Origin: Lachnospiraceae bacterium
GTDB lineage: Bacteria; Bacillota; Clostridia; Lachnospirales; Lachnospiraceae
Direction of reading: 5' to 3'
Assembly: GCA_024403415.1 (NCBI GenBank)
Contig: JAKSRY010000009.1
Location: forward strand, 1-64,000
Length of the DNA stretch: 64,000 bases
In this document: positions 1 to 8,386 of the stretch, in pieces
Layout: the number at the start of each line of letters is the position of its first letter
Position numbering within the stretch: position 1 is the first letter of the stretch
Notes under the pieces: generated by a model
Databases searched by the model: none
What the model saw: the letters and a program-made list of their open reading frames with translations, nothing else
Told to the model about the DNA's origin: nothing
Position numbers and translations under genes: made by a program

Positions 1-45
1 CATGTTCGGGACTTACACCCGTTAGAGCGCGCCCATGGCGCGCAA
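1..45 (-). mobile_element. possible 5' end of a group II intron, cut by the window edge
   Basis: Read on the minus strand, a GC-rich hairpin (GCGCGCC/GGCGCGC, about 27-43) is followed by a second small hairpin, CGGG-TGTAAGT-CCCG (7-21). This order resembles the start of domain I of bacterial group II introns. It lies just past the T-tract of the terminator at 48-82, and class C group II introns are known to insert just downstream of intrinsic terminators. The intron body and any reverse transcriptase gene would lie outside the window. The first bases do not match GUGYG cleanly, so this is only suggestive. It could also be another terminator-like hairpin. Confidence 0.3.
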
Positions 46-47
46 AC

Positions 48-82
48 AAAAATAGCGTAACAGCCAAAAACTGCTACGCTAT
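48..82 (-). terminator. intrinsic terminator of the alpha-galactosidase gene
   Basis: On the minus strand an 8-bp stem ATAGCGTA/TACGCTAT, extended by CAG/CTG, is followed by TTTTTG. It starts 26 bp after the stop codon of the GH27 gene. Confidence 0.85.
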
Positions 83-108
83 CCATATTTAGTCTTTATC
101 CTATATTT

Positions 109-1410
109 TTATTCCCAAATAGAAATCTTGTAGACTCTGGAACCATGTGCCGGAATATTATCAACTATTGACAAATCATATCTAATCGAGTTTTCTGTCC
201 AGATTTCCGTTCCTTTAACAGGCTCAAAAATTTCAAATTCTGAAAGCGGTACGGATAATGATATATCTTTATCACTTAGATTGAACAGCCCGATATAATC
301 ATTACCATTATTTGCGGTTCCAATCCAGGCAACCACTTCATTCCCGTCTATTTCTTTTCTGAAAACCTGATGCGAATGTCGTATATTTTTGAACATATCA
401 AAAAGCTCCCTGTTCTGAAGGACACTCATATCAAATTCATCCATCTTGGTCAGTTCACCACCAATCATCAACGGAGAACGCATCATGCACCAGAGGCTCA
501 TCATTGTTCTTATTTCATCTTTAGTAAATTTTGTTCTGTTATTTTCATCATAGCATTGTCTTATTGCGCCGATGGGAAGCATATCCGCATCCGGCCAATG
601 CATGAAACCTGTATGAATACTCCATTTTTCCGCGCGCTCAAACATGTTGTAGAGTAATTTCCAGTCATCCCAGAAATCGTCTGTAATTCTCCACATATTA
701 GCTGTCTGCTTATATAACTCTGCTTTTTCAAGAAGCGCAGGTCCCGGTGATAAAGATAAAATCATATCTCTGCCACAGTTCTTCAGGCACTCTGAAAGAA
801 GAATCATCTCACTTTCTTCATGCGGAAGTTCCCTACAGATGTCATCACACTTGATAAAGTCGACGCCCCATGAAGCATATAATTCAAAGATGCTCTCATA
901 ATATTCTCTTGCGCCTTCATTATCAGGATTAACTCCATACATATCCTGATTCCAGTAACAGATACTATTGGTCTTTGCAACATCTCTAGCCGTTTTAGTA
1001 GAATTCTTTATTTTCAGGTTCTGATGTACAGCAGTTCTTGGAATGCCTCTCATAATGTGTATTCCGAATTTCAGTCCCAAAGAGTGAACATATTCAGCAA
1101 GAGGTCCGAATCCTTTTCCACCTTTGCTTGACGGGAATCTGTTTTCGGCAGGTATTACTCTTGAATACTCATCCACGCACAGATCGGCAAATGGATGATA
1201 CTCATTGCTTGTCGCAAAAGGTTCATACCACTGTATGTCAACGACTATATACTCCCATCCATACTCCTTGAGATGTTCTGCCATAAAATCCGCATTTTTT
1301 CTTACGGTTTCCTCATCAACAGCAGCCCCATAACAGTCCCAGCTGTTCCATCCCATAGGTGGATTCATATTTTTCTTTGCTGCAATTTCATTTCTAAGAT
1401 TCTCAGACAT
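109..1410 (-). CDS. GH27-family alpha-galactosidase
   Basis: Glycoside hydrolase expected to release terminal alpha-galactose from oligosaccharides such as melibiose or raffinose, or from galactomannan side chains. The 433-residue protein opens with the family signature NPPMGWNSWDCYG at residues 16-28. The likely nucleophile is Asp189 in FIKCDD, and the likely acid/base is Asp244 or Asp245 in WRITDD. A short beta-sandwich C-terminal part follows the barrel. There is no signal peptide, so the enzyme is probably cytoplasmic and acts on imported sugars. Start: ATG with a GGGGG ribosome binding site 6-7 bases upstream. It is monocistronic here, with its own terminator at 48-82. Alpha-N-acetylgalactosaminidase specificity within GH27 cannot be excluded. 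Confidence 0.88.
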   Translation of the reverse strand: MSENLRNEIAAKKNMNPPMGWNSWDCYGAAVDEETVRKNADFMAEHLKEYGWEYIVVDIQWYEPFATSNEYHPFADLCVDEYSRVIPAENRFPSSKGGKGFGPLAEYVHSLGLKFGIHIMRGIPRTAVHQNLKIKNSTKTARDVAKTNSICYWNQDMYGVNPDNEGAREYYESIFELYASWGVDFIKCDDICRELPHEESEMILLSECLKNCGRDMILSLSPGPALLEKAELYKQTANMWRITDDFWDDWKLLYNMFERAEKWSIHTGFMHWPDADMLPIGAIRQCYDENNRTKFTKDEIRTMMSLWCMMRSPLMIGGELTKMDEFDMSVLQNRELFDMFKNIRHSHQVFRKEIDGNEVVAWIGTANNGNDYIGLFNLSDKDISLSVPLSEFEIFEPVKGTEIWTENSIRYDLSIVDNIPAHGSRVYKISIWE

Positions 1411-1513
1411 GTAAATACCCCCTGTGAATAAATATATTTATATTGCGACAATATTTTTAGTAACGAATTTGTTTATCTATTTTTAACATCGATTCGACCC
1501 TCGTATATCATTA

Positions 1514-1909
1514 TTAATTCAGAGTTAAACCTAATCTCACTTTAAGCGCGTTTTGTAATTCACGCGAAAAATTGATTCCCTGTTGCTCAGCTAACTGATT
1601 AAGCCACTCCGGTATAGTTAATGTTTTCTTGACAGCTTTTGTACTATGTCGTTTAGCATATTCATCTATATCTAATGTAATATAATTTATAAAGCCTTCT
1701 GCCACATCCATTTTCCCGACATATGACGGAGATGGAATTTCTTCTCCGTCTTCTATTGATGTCAAAATCCATCCACAAGCGGCATCTTCAGCCATTTCAA
1801 ATGCTTCTTCCAATGAATCTCCCTGCGTTACGCATCCTGGCAGATCAGGAAATTCTACAGTAAAACTCCCCATATACGGAACAAATATTGCCGGATAATA
1901 TAATTTCAT
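1514..1909 (-). CDS. hicB: HicB-like antitoxin
   Basis: Antitoxin of a type II toxin-antitoxin pair; it should bind and neutralise HicA and repress the operon. The 131-residue protein has the partially degraded RNase H-like HicB fold at the N-terminus (YPAIF, EFPDLPGCVTQGDSLEEA) and a ribbon-helix-helix-like C-terminus (residues about 88-131, KKTLTIPEWLNQLA). I start it at the ATG at 1909 with AGAGAGG upstream rather than at the longer frame to 1942, because the HicB fold begins at MKLYYPAIF. It lies 39 bp downstream of the HicA-like gene, the usual toxin-first order. The whole pair is compact and has its own promoter. Confidence 0.85.
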   Translation of the reverse strand: MKLYYPAIFVPYMGSFTVEFPDLPGCVTQGDSLEEAFEMAEDAACGWILTSIEDGEEIPSPSYVGKMDVAEGFINYITLDIDEYAKRHSTKAVKKTLTIPEWLNQLAEQQGINFSRELQNALKVRLGLTLN

Positions 1910-1948
1910 AATACTGATCCTCTCTAAATTCTGCCATCCCACTTAATG

Positions 1949-2140
1949 TCATGCAATACCTGCTTGTTTCCTAATACTTTTTTCTGTTACCGGATTCAAT
2001 TCTTTTCCTTTATGAAATGGTATTGTTACTTTACCGGGCTTAATGGGATGTTTATATTGTCTATGACTGCCTTTCTGTGAATAAAGAATCCATCCATCAT
2101 CCACAATTATTTTTTCCATCTCGCACGGTTTTAAGGGCAT
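1949..2140 (-). CDS. hicA: HicA-like mRNA interferase toxin
   Basis: Small double-stranded-RNA-binding-fold toxin expected to cleave mRNA when free of HicB. The protein has 63 residues, typical for HicA. It contains GWILYSQKGSHRQYKHP, in which the conserved active-site His is the one in GSHRQY, followed by the strand KVTIPFH. The start ATG at 2140 has GAGGAGA upstream. It is the first gene of the pair with the HicB-like gene and is read from the promoter at 2174-2202. Confidence 0.85.
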   Translation of the reverse strand: MPLKPCEMEKIIVDDGWILYSQKGSHRQYKHPIKPGKVTIPFHKGKELNPVTEKSIRKQAGIA

Positions 2141-2170
2141 ACACGCTCTCCTCTTGTAATACGTGCTATA

Positions 2171-2220
2171 CGTATGATATGTCTGTAAACATTTTCTGTC
2201 AAGTCAGAATAAATCATACG
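2171..2220 (-). promoter_or_regulatory. hicAB promoter with flanking inverted-repeat operator
   Basis: On the minus strand, -35 TTGACA (2197-2202) and -10 TATCAT (2174-2179) are separated by exactly 17 bp. The arms CGTATGAT (2171-2178 on the plus strand) and ATCATACG (2213-2220) form a perfect inverted repeat around the promoter. This is the arrangement expected for autorepression by the HicB antitoxin; the binding itself is inferred. Confidence 0.7.
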
Positions 2221-2278
2221 ATAGCTAACTCACTTAGCTTTTTTCAGATTCATACATTTACGTAAAAATTGTCATTCT

Positions 2279-3421
2279 TCAACATAGTTTTATGTTAAAA
2301 TACCCGCTCCCAACCTGCACTATTTTGCCCTCCATTGCAAACAAGATCAGTTCACTCATAGTTTGAGCCAAAGTCACATTCGGTTCTTTTAGCAATCGCC
2401 TGTTATGTATTTCCTCAACTGAACGCGGATACGAATCCAAATACGCCATTACCCCCTCATCTTTTGATGGCAAATATCGGTCGTTTGAATTAATATAATT
2501 TTGATTTAATTTTTCATTGTCAGGTTTATCTCTGTTCCACATTACTGCAAGTTCTCTTATAATATCTTCCGGCGATAGCGCAATGCCGGCGCCGTCCCGA
2601 ATAAGCATATTGCAGCCATCGCTCAATCTGTCTGTCAGTCTTCCCGGAATGGCATATACATCTTTTCCCTGTTTTAACGCTATATCAACCGTTATTGATG
2701 TACCTGATTTCTGTCTGGCTTCGATTACCAGCACCAAATCTGCAAGCCCGGCAACGATTTTGTTTCGTTCCGGAAAATTTCTCTTTTTGATTTCAGTTCC
2801 CGGAGGGAATGGCGACAAAACACCACCATTTCTTTGTATCTCATGATAAAGCCCAATATTTCTTGGTGGATAACATATATCCACGCCACATCCAAGAACG
2901 GCATAAGTACTTCCATCAGATTTTAATGCCCCTCTTTGACTAATTCCATCTATCCCCCTTGCCATCCCACTGATAATATTAATCTTTTCCTTTGCCAACG
3001 ATTCACCGAATGCATTAGCTATAAATGTTCCATATTCAGAACAATCTCTTGCACCTATTATTGCTACTGCCGGGACGTCATCTTCAGGCATTTTTCCTTT
3101 ATAATAGATTGCATAAGGTGGTAACTCCAATGTCTTAAGGCGACTCGGATATTCCATCTCATCCAACGTCACCATCTTAATATCAGAAGATATCAATTTA
3201 TCATACTCTCTATCAAGGTCATAATCCCTGGTATATTCAATAACACTAGTCATCCTATCTTTATACCTGCATGAGCTGTTGAGTATGTTAATAAGCGACT
3301 TCTTCTCGCTTATGACTGCACTATATATTTCCTGCGGATTATCATATTCATTCAAAAGTTTTTGAATAGTTGCATCTGCAACCTGCGGCATTCGATGTAA
3401 CCAGTATTTATATCTTTGCAA
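2279..3421 (-). CDS. dprA: DNA processing protein DprA (Smf)
   Basis: DprA loads RecA onto incoming single-stranded DNA during transformation and is widespread even in species not known to be competent. The 380-residue protein has an N-terminal HhH-like region, the Rossmann-like DprA core (IIGARDCSEYG, SGMARGIDG, AVLGCGVDICYPP, PERNKIVAGL, EARQKSGT, about residues 115-285) and a C-terminal winged-helix-like DprA domain. The start codon is TTG, directly after the TAA stop of comM (no gap), with GGAGG inside the end of comM. This implies translational coupling. Starting at the later Met11 would cut the conserved YKYWL segment, so the TTG is preferred. Confidence 0.93.
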   Translation of the reverse strand: MQRYKYWLHRMPQVADATIQKLLNEYDNPQEIYSAVISEKKSLINILNSSCRYKDRMTSVIEYTRDYDLDREYDKLISSDIKMVTLDEMEYPSRLKTLELPPYAIYYKGKMPEDDVPAVAIIGARDCSEYGTFIANAFGESLAKEKINIISGMARGIDGISQRGALKSDGSTYAVLGCGVDICYPPRNIGLYHEIQRNGGVLSPFPPGTEIKKRNFPERNKIVAGLADLVLVIEARQKSGTSITVDIALKQGKDVYAIPGRLTDRLSDGCNMLIRDGAGIALSPEDIIRELAVMWNRDKPDNEKLNQNYINSNDRYLPSKDEGVMAYLDSYPRSVEEIHNRRLLKEPNVTLAQTMSELILFAMEGKIVQVGSGYFNIKLC

Positions 3422-5095
3422 TTAATCTATCTCTCCTCCTATCTGTGGTCTGTAACATAATGCTTCACTCAGATGCTCGAATTTAATATTTTCTTCTCCG
3501 CTTAAATCAGCTATGGTTCTTGCTACTTTAAGTACTCTGTGATATGCCCTTGCCGAAATGTCCATTTTTTCACATATCCTTTCAAATTTGGTAGCAGTGT
3601 CCGCATCAAGACTGCAGTATTTCTTAATTCCATTAATATCGAGCTCGGAATTGAATGAATACTTCTCTTTGGCGTATCGTGTTTTTTGAATGTCAATAAC
3701 CCGATCAACCATCTGCTTCATGTTGTCGCTACTGTAAAAATTAAATTGTTCATTTTCAGGAGAAGTATTAGAATTCTTCTTTTGTGGTAATGATTTTCCA
3801 GGATTCATCTTACCGATTGATGTATTAGCAGAAGTTAAGTTGGAAAATTCAGAAATTTTGACTCTTTGAGTGGTGATACATAGATCTATACGGTCGAGCA
3901 TCGGCCCGGATATATGGCTTAAATATTTCTTAATGACAGCCGGTGGGCATGAGCACTTATTTCTATCCGGATAATAACCACAGGGACAGGGATTCATTGC
4001 TGCAACAAGCATAATGTCTGCAGGATATATAAAATTACCCGAAGCCCTTGAGATCATTATTCTCTTTTCTTCCAATGGTTCTCTAAGCATATCAATTGTT
4101 TCGCGTTTGAATTCCGGCAGTTCATCCAAGAAAAGAATCCCCTTATGTGCAAGCGATAAGGCTCCCGGTTTTGGAATAAGCCCACCTCCTGCAAGTCCTT
4201 GTGGTGATATAGTATGATGCGGATCAACAAAAGGTCGCTCATCGATTATGGGCGAATTATTATCAAGTTTGCCTGCAATACTGTATATAGAAGTAACATC
4301 CATGCTTTCTTCCGTTGTCATACTAGGCATTATTGATGGAATTCTTCTTGCTATCATCGTTTTTCCCGAACCCGGAGGTCCTGACAATAAAATATGATGT
4401 TTTCCTGCCGCAGCAATAAGCGCCCCTCTTTTCATTACTTCCTGCCCGACAATATCATCAAAATCATATGTTATTTTATTGTGTGAAGACTTATACCTTT
4501 TCACATTCTTATTATCTATATATTCATTGTCCATGTTAGACATACTAAAATCTCTGTCGGCATTATCCGATTCATTTTTATATTTCTCTCTATCATAATA
4601 ATCCAGTATATCTTTCAGGTAGCTGACCGACAGAACCTGAACATCTTCAACCAGAGATGCCTCAGCGACATTTTCTTTCGGAACAATGCATTTCTTAATC
4701 CCTTGTTTTGATGCTTCCCATATCATCGGCATCACACCACTAACACCCTTGATTTCCCCATCCAATCCCAGTTCACCAATAATAATAATATCTTCCAAAG
4801 CATTCTCTGGTATTATTTTCATGTTACGCAATATCCCCAACGCAATCGGAAGGTCTAGACCAGTCCCACTCTTTTTAATATCCGCAGGCGAAAAATTAAT
4901 TGAAATATGAGTGGCCGGCAAGGTAATACCTGTATTTTTAAGAGCTACCCTAACACGTTCATGTGCCTCCCTCACTTCGCTGCCTATATTTCCAACCATA
5001 GTCACACATGGCAGTCCGTTTGATATATCTATCTCAACTTTAATTACATGGCATCGCAAGCCATATACCGTTCCTGATAATACGGAACAAAACAT
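3422..5095 (-). CDS. comM: ComM/YifB-family Mg-chelatase-like AAA+ ATPase
   Basis: Hexameric AAA+ helicase-like protein; ComM promotes branch migration during natural transformation in other bacteria. The 557-residue protein has the N-terminal ChlI/Lon-like domain, an AAA+ core with Walker A GPPGSGKT, ILFLDELPEF as Walker B, a zinc-like cysteine cluster CPCGYYPDRNKCSC, and the C-terminal Mg-chelatase lid. Two polar stretches, between the N-domain and DDIVGQE and in the region after KISEFSNL, make it longer than the roughly 510 residues I expect for the family. The start ATG has AGGAGGAC upstream. It forms a tight operon with dprA. Confidence 0.92.
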   Translation of the reverse strand: MFCSVLSGTVYGLRCHVIKVEIDISNGLPCVTMVGNIGSEVREAHERVRVALKNTGITLPATHISINFSPADIKKSGTGLDLPIALGILRNMKIIPENALEDIIIIGELGLDGEIKGVSGVMPMIWEASKQGIKKCIVPKENVAEASLVEDVQVLSVSYLKDILDYYDREKYKNESDNADRDFSMSNMDNEYIDNKNVKRYKSSHNKITYDFDDIVGQEVMKRGALIAAAGKHHILLSGPPGSGKTMIARRIPSIMPSMTTEESMDVTSIYSIAGKLDNNSPIIDERPFVDPHHTISPQGLAGGGLIPKPGALSLAHKGILFLDELPEFKRETIDMLREPLEEKRIMISRASGNFIYPADIMLVAAMNPCPCGYYPDRNKCSCPPAVIKKYLSHISGPMLDRIDLCITTQRVKISEFSNLTSANTSIGKMNPGKSLPQKKNSNTSPENEQFNFYSSDNMKQMVDRVIDIQKTRYAKEKYSFNSELDINGIKKYCSLDADTATKFERICEKMDISARAYHRVLKVARTIADLSGEENIKFEHLSEALCYRPQIGGEID

Positions 5096-5493
5096 AGATG
5101 TCCTCCTTATATAATTTGCTTAATTATTTAAAATAAAAAATGTAGACTCTTTCTGATAAATTTATCAAAGTTCTTAAGAACCCAATATAACCATAAGATA
5201 ATTTATTAGGTTCAATAATTCTCATATACATATGACGGTTTTGAGGAAATTATTCTGCCAGAATGGCTGAAAATAGAATGAAAACTTGTAATGTCCTTAT
5301 TTTATCTCTGATTTAAGATAAGTCAATGAATTTTAGGGCATTATCTATTTCGTTTAATTTTAGTATGCATATTGCACAATACAAAATGTCGGCTTCTTTT
5401 TCTATATCAGCCCATATGGTGTATATATGCTGGAATTAATGTCAAGTTGTTTCAAAAACACAAACAATAATTTCGTCAGTTTCACGAATATCA
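5096..5493. other. intergenic region, AT-rich, no gene recognised
   Basis: About 400 bp between the nuclease-like gene and comM. Apart from the comM ribosome binding site I see no clear gene, terminator or structured RNA. A 19-codon open stretch on the plus strand near 5226-5275 reads like a short protein remnant but has no start and is too short to assign. Confidence 0.5.
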
Positions 5494-6294
5494 TTACTTC
5501 CCACAAATTCTATGTAAGAGCAATTCTACTTGGCCTATATTTATTGATTTTAGGCTGGATTCAAACACCACAAACAATTTTTCGCCTAAAGCAATACCAT
5601 TCTTTTCATATCTCTCTATCTTCTCAATTGCTTTTCTACAATATTCAGGATTGTCCATCATACCAAAATGTTCCAAATATACTTCTTCACGTTTTTTAAT
5701 TCTTAATATCGTAAAATCAGGAAATATGATTCCATCATCTTTTAACCGCAACTCTGCCTCATACTTGTATGGTATATTTAGCAAATGAAGTTTATCTGCA
5801 ATAATTTTTTCAGATTTTGATCTAACTTTATCTCCTTTTTCTGTGTCATATGCATCAATCAGTGGATATGTATTTATGTTATCAACATTTTTATTTTTCC
5901 AATTTTCAATGTATTGTTCATCATCTAATATATAGGGTGATACCAGGATGCGTTTCGCATAAGGCAGCTTATGATATACATTCCCTATACCGTCTTCTTT
6001 AATACGTATATAACTATTGATTTTTGCTTTTTCCTTTTCGATTTCTTTAAGAATCGCAAGATCATATTCCTTTTGTGCCAGTTTAACAGCTAACTCCATT
6101 TCAGGTTTTCTAATATATTTCCCTCGCAATTTATTCTCCAAACTAACATTATCCAAGGCATAATACTGAGGATATTGGCCTTTAGCCAGTCCAGTATGTA
6201 GTCTGCCTTCAGGAGCATTTTTAAGTGATTGTTTGACTTTTTTCTCTAATTGGCGAAGATTATTTAATTCTTCATACATTTTTTCATTTTCCAT
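5494..6294 (-). CDS. uncharacterised protein with PD-(D/E)XK nuclease-like C-terminal domain
   Basis: 266 residues. The N-terminal half is charged and helical (EKKVKQSLKNAPEGRL, then YIRKPEMELAVKLAQKEYD), suggesting a coiled coil. The C-terminal half carries a PD-(D/E)XK-like pattern: Glu in VRSKSEKIIADKL, PDF in IIFPDFTI, and Glu in VYLEHFGMM, as in the nuclease-like modules attached to some UvrD-type helicases. I recall such proteins as frequent, uncharacterised members of Lachnospiraceae genomes. No helicase, methylase or transposase lies next to it. Start ATG with AAGGAGAGG upstream. The 125-bp tandem array with repeated promoters at 6359-6832 sits directly upstream and points at this gene. 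Its substrate is unknown, and the nuclease call is inferred from motif spacing only. Confidence 0.7.
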   Translation of the reverse strand: MENEKMYEELNNLRQLEKKVKQSLKNAPEGRLHTGLAKGQYPQYYALDNVSLENKLRGKYIRKPEMELAVKLAQKEYDLAILKEIEKEKAKINSYIRIKEDGIGNVYHKLPYAKRILVSPYILDDEQYIENWKNKNVDNINTYPLIDAYDTEKGDKVRSKSEKIIADKLHLLNIPYKYEAELRLKDDGIIFPDFTILRIKKREEVYLEHFGMMDNPEYCRKAIEKIERYEKNGIALGEKLFVVFESSLKSINIGQVELLLHRICGK

Positions 6295-6464
6295 ATTCCT
6301 CTCCTTTTCAAATAATTTATTGCAACTAAAATTGCTTATTTAATGAAATGATATGATATTACCAGTCAATACTTACAGACTCGTTTTCACAGGTACTATA
6401 TATGATGTGCTTCTAGATTTTTACCAGTTAAATGGCTTTCTCTCTTTTTCACTGGTACAACTTA

Positions 6465-6493
6465 TTTATAGATACTGATTTTTTACCAGTCAA
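6465..6493 (-). promoter_or_regulatory. array promoter copy 1 (nearest the nuclease gene)
   Basis: -35 TTGACT (6488-6493), 17-bp spacer, -10 TATAAA (6465-6470), reading toward the nuclease-like gene that starts at 6294. The predicted start site falls at the next ACCAGT arm. Confidence 0.65.
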
Positions 6494-6589
6494 AACTTCT
6501 CGGGCTCTTTTTCACTGGTACTATTTAAGATTTGCTTTTAGCTTTTTACCAGTTAAATGACTTTCTCTTTTTTCCACTGGTACAACTTA

Positions 6590-6618
6590 TTTATAGATAC
6601 TGATTTTTTACCAGTCAA
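6590..6618 (-). promoter_or_regulatory. array promoter copy 2
   Basis: Exact repeat of copy 1, 125 bp upstream: -35 TTGACT (6613-6618), 17-bp spacer, -10 TATAAA (6590-6595). Confidence 0.65.
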
Positions 6619-6714
6619 AACTTCTTGGGCTCTTTTTCACTGGTACTATTTAAGATTTGCTTCTAGATTTTTACCAGTTAAATGACTTTCTCTTTTTTCC
6701 ACTGGTACAACTTA

Positions 6715-6743
6715 TTTATAGATACTGATTTTTTACCAGTCAA
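6715..6743 (-). promoter_or_regulatory. array promoter copy 3
   Basis: Exact repeat of copies 1 and 2, another 125 bp upstream: -35 TTGACT (6738-6743), 17-bp spacer, -10 TATAAA (6715-6720). Confidence 0.65.
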
Positions 6744-7046
6744 AACTTCTTGGGCTCTTTTTCACTGGTACTATTTAAGATTTGCTTCTAGATTTTTACC
6801 AGTTAAATGACTTTCTCTCTCTTTCACTGGTAGTTATATATTTTTGATACGATTAATTAATTATATCCAGGCTTATCACCAGAAAAACAAAATTCTCGAG
6901 TCGCCCAGATAATCAATAATAAGATTATTGAAATGAATAGAAAGTGAATAAAACCAATAAACTACTTAGAATATTTAATAAAAGAAATCATAGAATTAAA
7001 AGAAGTAAATAAACGCAAAACTTGAACAAAAAAACTTGAACAAAAA

Positions 7047-7078
7047 ATCCAACAAAACGCGCCATAAAATGGCGCGTT
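7047..7078 (-). terminator. intrinsic terminator of pilT
   Basis: On the minus strand, stem AACGCGCCAT/ATGGCGCGTT (7056-7078) with a 3-base loop is followed by a T-rich stretch. It lies 28 bp past the pilT stop and separates pilT from the repeat array. Confidence 0.8.
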
Positions 7079-7105
7079 CCAAACAAGTGACATGTATACT
7101 GATCG

Positions 7106-8167
7106 TTAAAACAATTTATTTTCCATACCATCAGGATCAACAGCAAACTGAATAGCCATTTCTCTTGAAATTCTACCCTGAAGATAAAGTTCCTGAAGAG
7201 CTTCATCCATAGGCATCATTCCCATCTTACGATTAGTCTGCATAACACTCATAAGCTGGTGTGACTTACCTTCACGAATAAGGTTCCTTACCGCATGATT
7301 TGCATGAAGTACTTCGAAGGCTGCTACTCGTCCCTGACCATCTGAAGTTGGAACAAGCTGCTGGGAAATAACTGCTTCAAGTACGTTAGCAAACTGAACT
7401 CTGATCTGTTGTTGCTGGTGAGGTGGGAATACGTCGATTACACGGTCAACCGTACTTGCAGCACCAATTGTATGCAATGTTGACAATACAAGGTGTCCTG
7501 TTTCAGCTGCTGTAATAGCTACCGAAATAGTCTCAAAATCTCGCATTTCTCCCACAAGAATAACATCCGGGTCCTCACGAAGAGCAGCTCTTAATGCATT
7601 TGCATAGCTTTGAGAGTCTATACCTATTTCTCTCTGATTAACAATCGACATCTGGTGTGAATGCAGATACTCGATAGGATCTTCCAATGTAATTATATGT
7701 GCTTCTCGACATTTATTAATCTTATCAATAATAGCAGCAAGTGTTGTTGATTTACCCGAACCGGTAGGTCCTGTGACTAGTATCAAGCCTCTCTTTCTGC
7801 TGTATAAATCTATAACAGAATGTGGAACACCAAGTTTAAGTGGATCAGGAATCTCAGTACCTACAATTCTTAACGCAAGTGCAATAGAACCTCTTTGGTG
7901 AAAAGCATTAACACGATAACGACCAAGAGATCTTATGGAGAATGACATATCATGCTCACCTTTTTCAAGGAATGTTGCCATCTGCTTCTCATTCATAATT
8001 TCTTCTGCATATGCCTGCGTATCAGGTGGAAGCAGTCTGTCATATGGAAGTGCAACCAGTTTTCCGTTAATACGGATTTTAGGCGGTACACCAACTGTAA
8101 GATGCACGTCTGATGCGTTTTGTTCTTTTCCTATTGTAAGAATCTCTTCAAGTGTAGGTAATGCCAT
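7106..8167 (-). CDS. pilT: PilT-type twitching motility ATPase
   Basis: Secretion-superfamily ATPase that powers type IV pilus retraction, acting as a hexamer on the inner face of the membrane. 353 residues, the normal PilT length. An N-terminal PAS-like domain (ASDVHLTVGVPPKIRING) is followed by Walker A GPTGSGKST at 133-141, the Asp box ITLEDPIEY, Walker B ILVGEMRD and the His box TGHLVLSTLHT. The AIRNLIRE-like motif conserved in PilT appears as HAVRNLIREGK. No other pilus genes lie nearby, so it is an orphan retraction ATPase here. Start ATG with GGAGAT upstream. It has its own terminator. Confidence 0.92.
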   Translation of the reverse strand: MALPTLEEILTIGKEQNASDVHLTVGVPPKIRINGKLVALPYDRLLPPDTQAYAEEIMNEKQMATFLEKGEHDMSFSIRSLGRYRVNAFHQRGSIALALRIVGTEIPDPLKLGVPHSVIDLYSRKRGLILVTGPTGSGKSTTLAAIIDKINKCREAHIITLEDPIEYLHSHQMSIVNQREIGIDSQSYANALRAALREDPDVILVGEMRDFETISVAITAAETGHLVLSTLHTIGAASTVDRVIDVFPPHQQQQIRVQFANVLEAVISQQLVPTSDGQGRVAAFEVLHANHAVRNLIREGKSHQLMSVMQTNRKMGMMPMDEALQELYLQGRISREMAIQFAVDPDGMENKLF

Positions 8168-8386
8168 AAATATCTCCTATCCTACTATTACTATTATCCT
8201 AATCCATTATTAATCTACACTTCATATCGATATAACTTATCAATGGAATTAATCGTCATAACCATCTTTGTCTTATACCAATATGCATATATCTTTCATG
8301 CATCTGCATAAATCTTTCCAAAATGCCATCCATGCATTTCGTTTCTCAGACTTACTCATCGCATGACTTATTTCAAATCTATCTTT

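Larger units (their letters stand above)
6359..6832 (-). repeat. 125-bp tandem array of paired inverted-repeat modules with built-in promoters
   Basis: Modules begin with ACCAGT at 6361, 6423, 6485, 6548, 6610, 6673, 6735 and 6798, alternating at 62 and 63 bp. Each ends about 25 bp later with ACTGGT (the first is decayed). Two module types alternate: A (ACCAGTTAAATG...) and B (ACCAGTCAAAAC...). The A+B unit is 125 bp and occurs almost four times, with copies nearly identical except at the array edges. On the minus strand the right arm of each B module forms a -35 element, TTGACT. A -10 element TATAAA follows after 17 bp, and the next TACCAGT begins 7 bp later. A modules have the same layout with TTAACT and a weaker -10. 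Confidence 0.9.

Noticed and set aside
5226..5275. Short plus-strand stretch reading YDGFEEIILPEWLKIE then stop
   Set aside because: It reads like the end of a protein, but a stop precedes it by a few codons and no match is recognised; kept only as a possible gene remnant.
6359..6832. CRISPR array
   Set aside because: The spaced repeats look CRISPR-like, but the intervening sequences are repeated too (period 125 bp), the repeats are imperfect palindromes with fixed promoter boxes, and there are no cas genes.
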